Assembly (NCBI GenBank): GCA_007644065.1
Contig: VJWN01000027.1
Coordinates: 124,001-188,000, forward strand
Reading direction: 5' to 3'
Source: Margaritispora aquatica
Lineage: Eukaryota > Ascomycota > Leotiomycetes > Helotiales > Discinellaceae
Length of the DNA stretch: 64,000 nucleotides
Positions 1-11,841 of this stretch are shown one piece after another. The notes under the pieces were generated by a model, which saw nothing but the letters and a program-made list of their open reading frames with translations, was not told the origin of the DNA and ran no database searches. A program made the position numbers and the translations under genes. Numbering within the stretch: position 1 is the first letter of the stretch; each line of letters begins with the position of its first letter.

Positions 1-14
1 TCTGACGATACGTC

Positions 15-3000
15 ATGGCGACGTCTAATGAGCCAGAGGCCTATGCCTCAGTCGTACCTAAGCACCATGGCCAAGGTGAAACTCTTGCTCGCTCCTTCAC
101 CAATAACTCAATCCTTTCAGAGCGTCGCCAAAGTCGACGATACGACGACTCCGATGACGAGGTAGCCGAACCCATTTCCAATGATTGGAGTATGGCACCG
201 GAACTCAAGACCATTCAACAACAGGGCGAGAAAGACCAAGTCAAGGGTCGTCGGTTAGGTCTCACGTGGAGGAACCTCACAGTTAAGGGGGTAGGAGCCG
301 ATGCAGCATTTAACGAAAGTGTGGGATCCCAATTCAACGTTCCGAGAGCGATCAAGGAAGGAAGAAATGGTGCACCGCTGAAGACACTGGTGGACAATAG
401 TCATGGATGTGTCAAGCCTGGAGAGATGCTCTTAGTGCTTGGAAGGCCAGGCGCAGGTTGCACGACATTACTCAAAATGTTGACCAACCTTCGAGCCGGG
501 TATGCTGAGGTTACTGGAGATGTAAATTGGGGAACTCTCGGACCCAAGGAAATCGGACAGTATCGTGGACAGATAGTGATGAACACGGAAGAGGAACTGT
601 TCTTCCCATCCCTTACTGTTGGACAAACAATTGATTTCGCAACCAGAATGAAAGGTACCATTGTCCATCCAGACAGGCAAAGACCAAGCTAACTTTCTCA
701 GTTCCTCATAACCTTCCTTCTGATGTTGGAAGTCCTGTCGAATATCAAAAACAGAACCGTGACTTCCTCCTCAAGTCCATGGGCATCTCACATACACACG
801 ACACCAAGGTCGGTAATGAGTTCGTCCGAGGTGTATCGGGTGGTGAACGTAAGCGAGTCAGTATTCTTGAGGTCATGGCAACGCGTGGTTCGGTATTCTG
901 CTGGGACAACTCTACTCGAGGATTGGATGCTAGTACAGCCCTGGAATACACTAAGGCCGTTAGAGCTCTCACGGACATCTTTGGTCTCACATCCATCCTC
1001 ACCTTGTATCAAGCTGGTAATGGCATTTATAACCTCTTCGACAAGGTCCTTGTCATCGACGAAGGACAGCAAATGTACTTTGGACCCCAAAAATCAGCAA
1101 AGCCTTTCATGGAGGGTTTAGGATTCGAATGCACTGATGGTGCAAACATTGCTGATTACCTCACCGGAGTGGTGGTTCCTTCAGAACGTCGAATCAGAGA
1201 TGGTTTTGAAAAATCATTCCCCAGAACTGCTAAGGACATCCGCCAATGCTACGAGAAGTCTAGCATCAAGGTTGACATGGAGTCAGAGTACAACTACCCC
1301 ACATCCGACGAAGCGAAGACGTACACTGCCGATTTCATCGAGTCTGTCCAACACGAGAAAGCTCCTGGCCTTCCTAAGAAGTCTCCTCTAACTGTCTCAT
1401 TCACGAGCCAAGTTAAAGCTTGTATCACTCGACAATACCAGATTTTATGGGGTGACAAAGCGACATTCATCATCAAGCAGGCTTCCACTTTGGTCCAAGC
1501 TCTTATTGCTGGTTCCCTTTTCTACTCGGCACCAAACAATTCAGCTGGCCTCTTCGTCAAATCTGGCGCCTTGTTCTTTGCACTTCTCTATAACTCTCTT
1601 CTCGCCATGGCCGAAGTCACGGATTCATTCTCTGGTCGTCCAGTTCTCGCAAAGCACAGAAGTTTCGCTCTTTACCACCCGGCTGCTTTCTGTATTGCTC
1701 AAATCACGGCAGATCTTCCCGTCATTTTCTTCCAGGTCTCGGTCTTCTCGATTATCTTGTACTTTATGGTCGGTCTGCAGATGACTGCAGGTCATTTCTT
1801 CACATTCTGGGTCATCGTCTTTGCCACTACAATGTGCATGACTGCTTTATTCAGAGCTGTCGGAGCTGGGTTCGCCACTTTTGATGCTGCATCTAAAGTC
1901 TCTGGATTTTTGATTGCGGCATTGATTATGTATACTGGTTACATGATTCGCAAACCACAGATGCATCCTTGGTTCGTTTGGATTGTAAGTCAACTAAGCG
2001 AGAATTAAGAGTCAAGAATTGAAACTGACTTCTTCTAGTATTGGATAGACCCTCTAGCATACGGCTTCAGTGCGATCTTGGCAAACGAGATGCATGGCCA
2101 GATTCTTCCATGTATTGCGACGAATCTAGTGCCTAATGGACCGGGATACACGGACTCACTACATCAAGCATGTGCTGGTGTGGGAGGCGCAGTCCAGGGC
2201 TCGACCTTTGTCACTGGAGATCAATATCTCGAATCATTGTCATATTCTCACGCTAATGTCTGGCGCAATTTTGGGATCCTCTGGGCGTGGTGGGCGTTAT
2301 TTGTTGCTCTCACTATTTGGAAGACCAGCGGATGGACTGCTTCTGCCGGCAAATCTGGTTTCCTCCTCATTCCTCGCGAGAAAGCCCAGGCCACCAAACA
2401 TCTCACCAATGATGAAGAATCTCAAGCTACTGAGGCAGCTGGAACTCGCGATGTACCACAATCATCTGGCTCCTCTTCCGACGAGACTCGTGTCAACGAT
2501 GAGCAACTGGTCCGCAATACATCGGTCTTCACCTGGAAGAATCTCACGTACACCGTCAAGACCCCCTCTGGCGATCGTGTTCTCCTTGACAACGTCCAAG
2601 GATGGGTTAAGCCTGGTATGTTGGGTGCTTTGATGGGATCTTCAGGAGCTGGTAAGACTACACTTCTTGATGTCTTGGCACAGCGTAAGACAGATGGCAC
2701 GATCAAGGGTTCGATCCAAGTTGATGGACGTCCATTGACTGTTTCCTTTCAACGCTCCGCCGGTTACTGCGAGCAATTGGATGTCCATGAGGCTCTGTCC
2801 ACTGTTCGTGAAGCTCTTGAGTTCTCAGCACTTCTTCGGCAACCCCGTACAGTATCGAGAGAGGAAAAACTCAAGTATGTTGACACGATCATCGATTTGC
2901 TTGAGATGCACGACATTGAGAACTGTCTTATTGGAAGTACTGGTGCTGGTTTGAGTGTCGAGCAAAGGAAGCGTCTCACTATTGGTGTCGAGCTCGTATC

Positions 3001-4429
3001 CAAGCCCAGCATTTTGATTTTCTTGGATGAACCTACTTCCGGTCTTGATGGACAAGCTGCATACAATATTGTACGATTCCTCCGCAAGCTGGCAGATGTT
3101 GGTCAGGCTGTTTTGGTCACTATTCATCAACCTTCAGCCCAACTTTTCCAGGAGTTCGATACCTTATTGCTTCTGGCCAAGGGAGGAAAGACGGTTTACT
3201 TCGGCGACATCGGTCCAAAGGCATCCACAATCAAGGAGTACTTTGCTCGATACGATGCTCCTTGCCCAGCTGACGCCAACCCTGCCGAGCACATGATTGA
3301 TGTGGTTTCTGGTACTTTATCCAAGGGTAAAGACTGGAATCAAGTCTGGCTTGACTCTCCAGAGCACGAACACACTATCAAGGAACTGGATCACATCATC
3401 TCTGACGCCGCCTCTAAGCCACCTGGTACAGTTGAAGATGGATACGAATTCGCCATGCCAATCTGGGAGCAATGTAAGCTAGTCCTCGAAAGAAACAACA
3501 CCAGTCTCTGGAGAAACACGGATTACATCAACAACAAATTCGCACTCCACATCGGCTCTGCTCTCTTCAACGGCTTCTCCTTCTGGCAAATCGGCAACTC
3601 AGTCGGCGATCTCCAGCTCCGTCTCTTCACAGTCTTCAACTTCATCTTCGTCGCGCCAGGTGTCATTGCCCAGCTGCAACCGCTCTTCATCGAGCGTCGC
3701 GACATCTACGAGGCTCGTGAGAAGAAGTCAAAGATGTACTCCTGGATCGCCTTTGTTACCGGTCTGGTCATCTCGGAAATCCCATATCTCCTTATTTGTG
3801 GTGTCCTCTACTTCGTCTGCTGGTACTACACTGTTGGCTTCCCAACCGATTCCAACAAAGCAGGCGCAACACTCTTCGTCATGCTCATGTACGAGTTTGT
3901 CTACACAGGTATCGGTCAATTCATCGCAGCCTACGCTCCAAACGCTGTGTTCGCCTCGCTAGTCGTTCCGCTCGTGATTGGTACCCTCGTTTCTTTCTGT
4001 GGTGTCTTAGTCCCATACGAGCAAATCCAGCCCTTCTGGAGATACTGGATGTATTACCTCAATCCCTTTAATTACCTCATGGGAAGTTTGTTGCAATTCA
4101 CGACTTTCTCCGCACCAGTCCGCTGTACCGAACAGGAATTCGCCATCTTCGACCCTCCCTCCAACTCAACCTGTGGCGTGTATCTCGCGGATTACATGTC
4201 CCCAACCGGCATGGGCGCACGCGCAAACCTCACGAACCCTGATGCGTTGGCCGGGTGCCGCGTCTGTCAGTATAGGAGCGGTGCGGACTACTTGTTCAAT
4301 TTGAACTTGAAAGATTACTACTATGGCTGGAGAGATGCTGGAATCGTGGTCCTGTTTGCGTTCTCCAGTTATGCGATGGTGTACCTGTTGATGAAGCTGA
4401 GGACGAAGAGGAGCAAGACTGCTGAGTAG
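15..4429 (+). CDS. PDR/ABC-G multidrug efflux transporter, AtrB/BcatrB-like
   Basis: Full-size fungal ABC-G pump, predicted in the plasma membrane, exporting hydrophobic toxicants or fungicides by ATP hydrolysis. Proposed exons are 15-654, 702-1984 and 2039-4429, with GT-AG introns of 47 and 54 bp, giving 1437 aa. The layout is the reverse (NBD-TMD)x2 order. NBD1 has the degenerate Walker [10 protein letters not shown] (residue 143 on, Cys for Lys), signature VSGGERKRV (258) and degenerate Walker B FCWDN. NBD2 (Walker [10 protein letters not shown] at 841, [10 protein letters not shown] at 946, [12 protein letters not shown] near 966) is canonical. This asymmetry is normal for PDR proteins. 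Two six-helix ABC2 membrane domains follow the NBDs. Length and the NBD2 wording resemble, from memory, the AtrB/PMR1/BcatrB group, known for phytoalexin and phenylpyrrole export; the substrate here is unknown. The first ATG is used and only 14 bp lie upstream, so the promoter is outside the window. Confidence 0.93.
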
Positions 4430-5272
4430 AGTGGACTTGCCTGCTGCTCTTTCGTTGTCAATGTTTTTATTTCTGGGTTTCGCTCGCTTACACCTGTACC
4501 ATCATACCCATACTCCTCACGGTACGACCATTATTATCACGACACCTGCATAGCCTGCACTTCCTCATTATCATCACATACTTCCTTAAATATCCTGGCG
4601 TTCTCTTTTAGCATCGTTTCCTCAACTTCACGGTTTCTTATTTCCAGCGGGCATCGAATCTTATAGGATAGACAGGCGGGTATATATTGTTTAGCATTTC
4701 CACCCATCATTGGGCGAAAAAACCATCATAGAAGGAGAGTAAAACACTCCTTGCCTCCGTCGCGGGGCCGGAATCTTTGGGATCAAAAGAATTATTCTTA
4801 TCTTGTAATTAGCGATCGATAGGTAGATCGGTCAATGAATCAATATGACAAACTACTGCGTGCCCCTCTTCTCTTGTGCGATTTGGTATTAGAGAGGTTA
4901 GGGCAGCGAGGTGTCTGTTGTGCTTTCTCTTCATTTAAATGTGTTGTGTTGTATTGTCTGGATCCAGTCGAATAAATTTGGAGAGATGAACAGTCTCATC
5001 CCTAGATATTATCACTCTCTTGAAAATAGCGCATCGACACCTTGTGAACAGTGCTAAAAACACGGTCCTGACGATCATGTGACTATTGTTTAGCGTGTTT
5101 GGAGCGCGTCAACCTTGGCGGCACCAAACACCCTCAACACTGCCACTACTCACAATTGAAGCTGTTTTCTATGTGTGATGTGAACACGCATTTGTCATTT
5201 CACAGTGTTTCAATTGTACTATCCATCTATTACCTCTCACTAATCTGCCACTGTGCCTAGCCCACCAGAATC
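4430..5272. other. Intergenic: transporter 3' UTR and promoter of next gene
   Basis: No supported gene. CT-rich and AT-rich transcribed-spacer-like sequence; an AATAAA near 4971 is a possible polyadenylation signal. Both flanking genes read rightward. Confidence 0.5.
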
Positions 5273-6280
5273 ATGGACCTTCCTCTCCACTCTTTTGACT
5301 TCATGAAGCTTCCCCTCGAGATTCGACTGCATATCTGGAATTATGCGTGTATCTTCGAAGGTCGACGCACACAGCGCGTGCAGCGAATTGCAAAAGACGT
5401 CGCGAACCAGATCCAGTCTTATTCTGAGCCATGGGAGATGTGTGTCATTCCAGCACCGCGATATCCGGTGCCCAGCTTGCTGCACGTTTTTGCGGAGTCG
5501 AGACGTTCTGCCTTGGGTCATTGGGAGTTGTGGAGGTGTGCGAACCCATATACGCATCAGAGGGAGGATAGGTGGATATATGTTAACCGCTGGGAGGACT
5601 TGTTTTATTTTGCAAACGGGACATCCAATGACTTTTGGTGCTTGTCCGTCCTTGACGGTCTCGAAATGCCAATGTCAACTAAGATGGATATGTTCGAGAG
5701 GTTTCAAAGTTTCACGACCGGTATACGTCACTGGGCCATAGACTGGTGGTGCTACCTAGATGGGGCTGTCCATTATGGCGATGATAGAGATTGGTTCTTG
5801 TCACTTTTTCAAGACGACGAGGGAGATCTTACGGTCGTTATCAAGAATCCACATCACCCAGAGGGTCTTAGACGTGTGCCTCCAAATGCCATGCTCCAAC
5901 TCGAGAATATCACTCCAGGCACAGTGCGGGCGAAGACTGCGGATGTCATATTACGACACGTCCTGGGCATAGCGGAGGATGTCGTCGCTGAAGGTGATAC
6001 CGAGACGTCTAAGGTTGGAGAGTCGAGACCTGCTGTCCAGAGATCGACTTGCTGGCCTAGATTCCTTCCAAATCTTAGGGCTATGTCGGCGGTGGTCGAT
6101 CGCTACGATGATGAAAACTCCGAGGAAGATGAGAAGTACCTTAAGAGCGTCAAGATGAAATGTGCATGGCACCAGTCGGTAATTCAGATGACCAATTTAA
6201 GGGCCAAGCAACGGCGACTATTTGAGAGGATGAGACATGGAAGTGTCACATTTCCGGGAGATATTGAGTGGATCGACTGA
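5273..6280 (+). CDS. 2EXR-domain protein (fungal, function unknown)
   Basis: Single-exon protein of 335 aa. The N-terminus (about residues 9-85) fits the fungal 2EXR domain: the opening FMKLPLEIRLHIWNYA resembles the family's (F)xxLPxExRxxIW motif, and LLHVFAESRRSALGHWELW matches the closing 'ESR' element. The remainder is acidic and unrecognised, with a DDENSEEDEKY stretch near residue 282. 2EXR proteins form large expanded families in Pezizomycotina and have no established biochemical role. The ATG at 5273 precedes the domain closely and no intron is needed. It stands alone between the transporter and the NLR-like gene, both also rightward, and shows no sign of decay. Confidence 0.85.
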   Translation: MDLPLHSFDFMKLPLEIRLHIWNYACIFEGRRTQRVQRIAKDVANQIQSYSEPWEMCVIPAPRYPVPSLLHVFAESRRSALGHWELWRCANPYTHQREDRWIYVNRWEDLFYFANGTSNDFWCLSVLDGLEMPMSTKMDMFERFQSFTTGIRHWAIDWWCYLDGAVHYGDDRDWFLSLFQDDEGDLTVVIKNPHHPEGLRRVPPNAMLQLENITPGTVRAKTADVILRHVLGIAEDVVAEGDTETSKVGESRPAVQRSTCWPRFLPNLRAMSAVVDRYDDENSEEDEKYLKSVKMKCAWHQSVIQMTNLRAKQRRLFERMRHGSVTFPGDIEWID

Positions 6281-7197
6281 TTTTGCACCAGGAACCTTGT
6301 ACAAACCCATCCGTTTGTTCTAGCACTTGGTTCTGTTCTACTGTTCACCGTCCTGCTACTTTATACAAAATCATGTTCTTCTGCAACTTGTTGAATCCGA
6401 AAGCGTAGCACTAGGATATTCTTTCACTATGCGTTTTCCTTCTTCCTTTTCTCTGCTATTCTATTCTAAATTCAGATTACAATGTGTTTCTGATTGTCAT
6501 GCAATGTGGAAGTATATGTTGCCTGTGCTGAGTGAGCAGTAAACTTCCTTACAACACCATTATCTGTTACATGTGAATCTTTCCCCCCCTCAATTTGCGA
6601 GCTGTACCGTGGAGATGTAGTTCACCTCATCATGTTTTAGACAATATTATCGCATGGGTTGCCATCACTTGTCGCGCTCTTTGCTCTAGTTGTTTTACAG
6701 CTGCTAACGAAATTGGCTTCCTCCCTCAAACTCACTAAGAAAGTTTCAGTCTCGCTCGCTTAATAAGGAAACCTCAATGCCTTCCTAGAAAAAGTTCGAT
6801 ATACACAAGGTTTTATTGAGCGGTAAGTAGCTTCTATAATCTCCTGCTTGAGCCATTGTAGTCGTGTTGGATTTAAGTGCTTAAGGCAGCATTGTCGTGA
6901 CAGCCAAAGGGGGCGCTGTAAGCCTATCGAGGTGCCACATTAGCCAATCTGCTGAGCCACACCACCAACACCCCAGCATAACCTCACTCTGACCCCAGCA
7001 GATCACACTGCCTGCTGCAAGCTAGCGTCGTTCGACTCAGTGCATCTTTATCACCCTCACATTCAAGTTCAAGTTCAGGTTCAGGTTCAAGTTCAAGTTC
7101 ATCTCTTCACCTCAATGCTTTATACCTAAGCTACATAGTTCTCAATCTAGGTGTTTTTAACCTCAGATCCTGGCTGTCTCAATCGCCCCTCTCAACC
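6281..7197. other. Intergenic: 3' UTR and leader of the NLR gene
   Basis: No supported gene; a 71-codon frame at 6327-6542 has no coding character. The right half probably carries the NLR promoter and 5' leader, including a hexamer repeat at 7062-7101. Confidence 0.5.
7062..7101 (+). repeat. Hexanucleotide tandem repeat in NLR leader
   Basis: About six and a half units of TTCAAG, some of them TTCAGG, lie 97 bp before the ATG of the HET-NACHT-ankyrin gene, probably inside its promoter or 5' UTR. Such arrays slip readily, so length may differ between strains. Confidence 0.85.
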
Positions 7198-10100
7198 ATG
7201 CGGCTCTTAAAATTCGAGAACGGTGTGCTCAGCCTGACCGAGGATATGGTCAACAATCTACCACCTTACGCGATACTTTCGCATACTTGGGGAAGTGACC
7301 AGGATGAGGTTACTCTCGGAGAGCTGAGACAAGGCTCTGATAAGATTAAAACAAAAGCGGGATATAGAAAGATTCTGTTCTGCGCAGAGCAGGCCGCTCA
7401 GGATGGCCTGAAATATTGCTGGGTGGATACTTGCTGTATCGACAAGTCGAGTAGTGCTGAGCTCTCGGAAGCGATCAACTCCATGTTTCGCTGGTACCGT
7501 AACGCAGCTAAATGCTATGTATATCTATTAGATGTTCCGACAAATGATTATGGTTGGGTCGACCCGTCTTCGCAATCGTGGCAGCCAGCCTTCCGGAAGA
7601 GTCGATGGTTTACCCGTGGCTGGACACTTCAAGAACTTCTTGCTCCGCTATCCGTTGAATTCTTTGATTCGAATAGAAACCGACTCGGCGACAAGAAATT
7701 GTTAGAGACACTATTGTCCGAGATAACGAATATTGCGGTCCCGGCTCTTCAAGGAACTGAGCTATCTCTATTTACCATCCCGGAGCGTTTGTCTTGGGCA
7801 AAATCTCGTCAGACTAAAAAGGAAGAAGACGAGGCTTATTCCCTGCTTGGCATCTTCAATGTCAGCATGCCAGCCATCTATGGCGAGGGGAAGGAAAGGG
7901 CACTTGATAGGCTCTTAAACGAGGTTCACCAGTGTGGAAAGAAACGTCCCTGGAACGAAGTCTCACAGGTTACTTTCGAACCCAGGAAACGGCCGATGAC
8001 TTCACACTACCAACCCTCTTCCGTCCTTTCCCCTCACGACTTGGGCATTCCCTATGCTGAATCACCTCCTTGCCCTAAAAACTCTATGCATGGCATTGAC
8101 GCCAGCGAGAAACAGTTGCTGGTAGAGCAACTATACTTTACTCAAATTGACGAGCGCCTCACAGCTCTAACAGCCGCACAACACGGAACTTGTCGTTGGT
8201 TTCTCACCAAACCCGAATATTTATCTTGGCAGGACGCAACGCAACAGCAAGACCATGGCGGCTTTCTTTGGATCAAAGGGAACCCTGGCACGGGAAAGTC
8301 GACTCTGATGAAGTTCCTCTTCGAAAAGGCCAAGGTCAACGCAAAGGGCAATTCCTTACAAATTACGCTCTCATTTTTCTTTCTCGCACGGGGCACAATT
8401 GAGGAGAAGTCGACAAGAGGTCTATACCGATCTCTTCTTCACCAGCTATTTCAAAAGGCAGAGGAGCTCAAACAGAGTTTGGATTGGATGACAGCCGATG
8501 GTGCAAGGGTTATCCAGCAGAAGGGATGGCACGAGGAAGCGTTAAAGCAAACTTTGACGTCTGCTATCAAAAAGCTTGGGGGTCGGTCGTTGATGTTGTT
8601 TGTTGATGCGCTGGACGAGTGCGATACAGAGCAGACGGCGGGTATGGTTTCCTTTTTTGAGGAGCTGTGCGATCATGCAAGAGAGACGCAAGTTCAATTG
8701 CAGATCTGCTTCTCTAGTCGGCACTATCCAACTATCGTTATCCAGAAGGGCATCGAACTCACTTTGGAGGACGAAATCGGGCATACTGAAGATATTCAGC
8801 ATTATATTAAATCAAAACTCAAAGTAGGAAAAGCGAAGCAAGTTGAGACACTTTGGTCCCATATCCTTGAGAAATCTTCGCGCATTTTTCTCTGGGTTGT
8901 CTTAGTTGTTGATATTCTTAACTCCGAATATCGCAACGGCTCTGCTCTGACCAAGATCCGTCAGCGACTGAAAGAAATCCCGCCGAAACTAAACGAGTTG
9001 TTTGAGATGATCCTCACTCGAGACGGAGAGAACCTTGAACGACTCCAGATCTGCCTCAAATGGGTTCTTTTCGCTACCCGTCCTCTCAAGCCGCCAGAGC
9101 TCTACTTCGCTATTCAGCTCGGTCTCAATAAAGACAACTCAGCTTTTTGGGACCAGGAAGATATGCCTTTGAACGAGATAGAGACTTTTGTAAGAAGTTC
9201 TTCTAAGGGCTTAGCCGAAGTCACGGGGAATAAGGAGAAAAGAGTCCAGTTTATCCACGAGTCCGTTCGAGACTTCTTATCAGGTAAATATAAGGATCAG
9301 TGGTCTGGAGCTTCCGGCAACTTTGTCGGTCATAGCCACGAAATCTTGAAGAACTGCTGCATAGCTCAACTCATCGCTTCGATCCAAAATGCCGATATAC
9401 CAGACCCTTTGCCACAGGCATCCAAGGCAGCGCAGTTCCGGAATACCATCAGCTTAAAGTATCCATTTCTCGAATATTCAGTTCTTAATGTGCTTTCCCA
9501 TTCCAACAGCGCACAACAAAATTTGATAGAGCAAGGCCCTTTCCTAACGAATTTCCCTCTGAAAAAATGGGTATTTCTTAGCAATGCTTTCGAAAAGTAC
9601 GATGTTCGGCGATATACACCATCAGTTGGTATGGTTTATATCCTTGCAGAAAGAAACCTCGCCGATCTTATTCGAATTCATCCACAGAACGAGTGCTGCT
9701 TTGATGTTGATGGTGAATATGAGCGCTATGGGCCGCCAATTTTTGCCGCTCTCGCTATCGGGAATTATGAAGCAGTCCAGATGTTTTTGGACATTCAAGC
9801 CGACATTAGACCCGCAGATCCTACGCTTCGCCATTTATGCAAACAGTATTCCAAAAATAAAGACAAGCGAGCTTACTTTGGTCGCAACTTCACTTTTTTG
9901 CTACGCAAAGGTATTATTTCTCACGCTGCAGAGCATGGTGACGAGATTATCTTTGCTTTTCTCTGTGCTTTGAACAAATTTGACCACGACGTGAAGGATG
10001 GGCTTGGTCGGACGCCGCTGATCTGGGCCGCAACGAAGGGGCACGAGGCCGTTGTAAAGCTACTACTAGACAAGGGCGCCGCGCTTGAGGCTCCAGATAA

Positions 10101-10989
10101 GGATTCCGTCCAGACCCCGCTGATCTGGGCCGCAAGGAACGGACGCGAGGCCGTTGTAAAGCTACTACTAGACAAGGGCGCCGCGTTTGAGGCTCAAGAT
10201 AATGTCGGCCGGACGCCGCTGATCTGGGCCGCAACGAACGGGTACGAGACCGCCGTAAAGCTACTGCTAGAGAAGGGCGCCGCGCTTGAGGCTCAAGACA
10301 ACGACGGCCAGACGCCGCTGAGCTGGGCCGCAAGGAACGGGCACGAGGCTGTTGTAAAGCTACTGCTAGAGAAGGGCGCCGCGCTTAAGGCTCAAGATAA
10401 GGACGGCCAGACGCCGCTGAGCTGGGCCGTAGAAAGGGGGCGCGAAGCCGTTGTAAAGCTACTGCTAGAGAAGGGCGCCGCGCTTGAGGCTCAAGATAAT
10501 GTCGGCCAGACGCCGCTGAGCTGGGCCGTAATAAACGGGAGCGAGGCCGTTGTAAAGCTACTACTAGACGAAGGCGCCGCGCTTAAGGCTCAAGACAAGA
10601 ACGGCCAGACGCCGCTATTCTGGGCCGCAGGGAACGGGCGCGAAGCCGTTGTAAAGCTACTGCTAGAGAAGGGCGCCGCGCTTGAGGCTCAAGATAATGT
10701 CGGCCGGACGCCGCTAAGCTGGGCCGCAAGGAACGGGCACGAGGCTGTTGTAAAGCTACTGCTAGAGAAGGGCGCCGCGCTTGAGGCTCAAGATACGGTC
10801 GGCTGGACGCCGCTGATCTGGGCCGTAAGGAACGGGTACGAGGCCGTTGTAAAGCTATTGCTAGATAAGGGCGCCGCGCTTGAGGCTCAAGATATGGACG
10901 GCCGGACGCCGCTGATGTGGGCCGTAAAGAACAAGCACGAGGCTATTATAAAGCTACTTCAAGAAAAGAACACCACTCCCAAGGCTTGA
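7198..10989 (+). CDS. HET-NACHT-ankyrin NLR-like (STAND) receptor
   Basis: Single-exon 1263-aa protein. Residues 1-240 form a HET domain of the NLR-associated type: YAILSHTWG near 25, YCWVDTCCIDK near 78, SRWFTRGWTLQELLAP and AYSLLGIF. Residues about 335-640 form a NACHT module with Walker A GNPGTGKST (361-369) and Walker B LMLFVDALDECD (465-476), followed by a winged-helix-like stretch (RPLKPPELYFAIQLG). A less regular linker leads to ten ankyrin repeats (934-1263). Known relatives are fungal incompatibility or immune receptors in which ligand sensing by the repeats triggers HET-mediated cell death; that role is inferred here. Nucleotide-binding residues are intact and there are no stops, so the gene looks functional. 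The repeat array is described separately. Confidence 0.95.
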   Translation: MRLLKFENGVLSLTEDMVNNLPPYAILSHTWGSDQDEVTLGELRQGSDKIKTKAGYRKILFCAEQAAQDGLKYCWVDTCCIDKSSSAELSEAINSMFRWYRNAAKCYVYLLDVPTNDYGWVDPSSQSWQPAFRKSRWFTRGWTLQELLAPLSVEFFDSNRNRLGDKKLLETLLSEITNIAVPALQGTELSLFTIPERLSWAKSRQTKKEEDEAYSLLGIFNVSMPAIYGEGKERALDRLLNEVHQCGKKRPWNEVSQVTFEPRKRPMTSHYQPSSVLSPHDLGIPYAESPPCPKNSMHGIDASEKQLLVEQLYFTQIDERLTALTAAQHGTCRWFLTKPEYLSWQDATQQQDHGGFLWIKGNPGTGKSTLMKFLFEKAKVNAKGNSLQITLSFFFLARGTIEEKSTRGLYRSLLHQLFQKAEELKQSLDWMTADGARVIQQKGWHEEALKQTLTSAIKKLGGRSLMLFVDALDECDTEQTAGMVSFFEELCDHARETQVQLQICFSSRHYPTIVIQKGIELTLEDEIGHTEDIQHYIKSKLKVGKAKQVETLWSHILEKSSRIFLWVVLVVDILNSEYRNGSALTKIRQRLKEIPPKLNELFEMILTRDGENLERLQICLKWVLFATRPLKPPELYFAIQLGLNKDNSAFWDQEDMPLNEIETFVRSSSKGLAEVTGNKEKRVQFIHESVRDFLSGKYKDQWSGASGNFVGHSHEILKNCCIAQLIASIQNADIPDPLPQASKAAQFRNTISLKYPFLEYSVLNVLSHSNSAQQNLIEQGPFLTNFPLKKWVFLSNAFEKYDVRRYTPSVGMVYILAERNLADLIRIHPQNECCFDVDGEYERYGPPIFAALAIGNYEAVQMFLDIQADIRPADPTLRHLCKQYSKNKDKRAYFGRNFTFLLRKGIISHAAEHGDEIIFAFLCALNKFDHDVKDGLGRTPLIWAATKGHEAVVKLLLDKGAALEAPDKDSVQTPLIWAARNGREAVVKLLLDKGAAFEAQDNVGRTPLIWAATNGYETAVKLLLEKGAALEAQDNDGQTPLSWAARNGHEAVVKLLLEKGAALKAQDKDGQTPLSWAVERGREAVVKLLLEKGAALEAQDNVGQTPLSWAVINGSEAVVKLLLDEGAALKAQDKNGQTPLFWAAGNGREAVVKLLLEKGAALEAQDNVGRTPLSWAARNGHEAVVKLLLEKGAALEAQDTVGWTPLIWAVRNGYEAVVKLLLDKGAALEAQDMDGRTPLMWAVKNKHEAIIKLLQEKNTTPKA
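9997..10986 (+). repeat. Ten near-identical ankyrin-coding repeats (about 99 bp each)
   Basis: In-frame array encoding ten ankyrin units: nine of 33 or 34 aa and a final divergent one of 32 aa. Unit 2 carries one extra residue near its start (DKDSVQTP instead of DNVGRTP). The DNA of units 3-9 is almost identical outside a few codons. Differences cluster at the residue after TPL (I, S, F or M), the one or two residues before the conserved Gly, and the residue after it (H, R, Y or S). The pattern fits concerted homogenisation with selection on the binding surface, as known for high-identity repeats of fungal NLRs. Confidence 0.93.
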
Positions 10990-11841
10990 ATCACGTCCGT
11001 CCAAATATTCCTCTTCCGACTAGACGATATGACTTAGATAGCTGCTAGGTGCACCGTCTGGAGTCACACAATAGAATGCACAAAACTTTCAAGCACGCAC
11101 CGATCCTTTCCAAATTGGTGATATATAATTTTGCAGCATGCTCTTCAGATCGAGGGCTGGATTTCATCATACCATTTCAACGTGTTGTTCAAGCACAAAT
11201 GACCTGTCACGACGACTGGAACCGCCACCAACACTACAGGATAGCCATCCTTACAATGGCCGCAGCTGTCCGATGGCTTCACGCGAGATCTTGCGAGGTC
11301 TCAGATGTTGGTGTGCTACTGACCCAAACCGAGGGTTCGGAAATGCCACGATTTGTTGGTAGACTGTTAGTTGTCTGTTAGTGATAGGGCCAGATGGGCC
11401 TAGCATGCCAGAATAATGTGGGCAAGTGCTTTTTAGGCTGGAGAGGACCTAGATCTGGAAATTGTGCCCGGTGTATCTCGATAAGGGTGTAAAGTTAATT
11501 GTAAGACGCCATTATGAAGATCGAGACTGGTCACAGAGTTCACTTCTCATGCATGAGGGGCATTGGATTGGAGCTTCACAGCTAGTATGCCATATGTGGC
11601 TTTTCTGTAAATCTTCTACAATATTTTGGTGTGGTTTAACGCGCGACGATAAACCTGTGCCATTGCTTAAAGGTCTGAGGCTCAACTTGAGCAGCTCTGG
11701 ATATTGAAGACCTACATGGATGGTTTCATCAATGCAAGTGATTCAACTATAGAATGGTTCTCAGAAATACATTGCTAAATTCTAATTTCGATTGAAACTA
11801 CTCACTGACTTTCTCTGGCTGAGGGTTTGAACAAAATGGCG
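10990..11841. other. Intergenic between NLR and oxygenase genes
   Basis: No supported gene. Frames at 11049-11381 and 11462-11707 lack recognisable domains or coding bias. The NLR and oxygenase genes converge here, so both 3' UTRs are expected in this stretch. Confidence 0.5.

Noticed and set aside
9947..10333. 128-codon antisense frame across the ankyrin repeats
   Set aside because: It is a by-product of the GC-rich 99-bp repeats; the sense frame encodes textbook ankyrin units.
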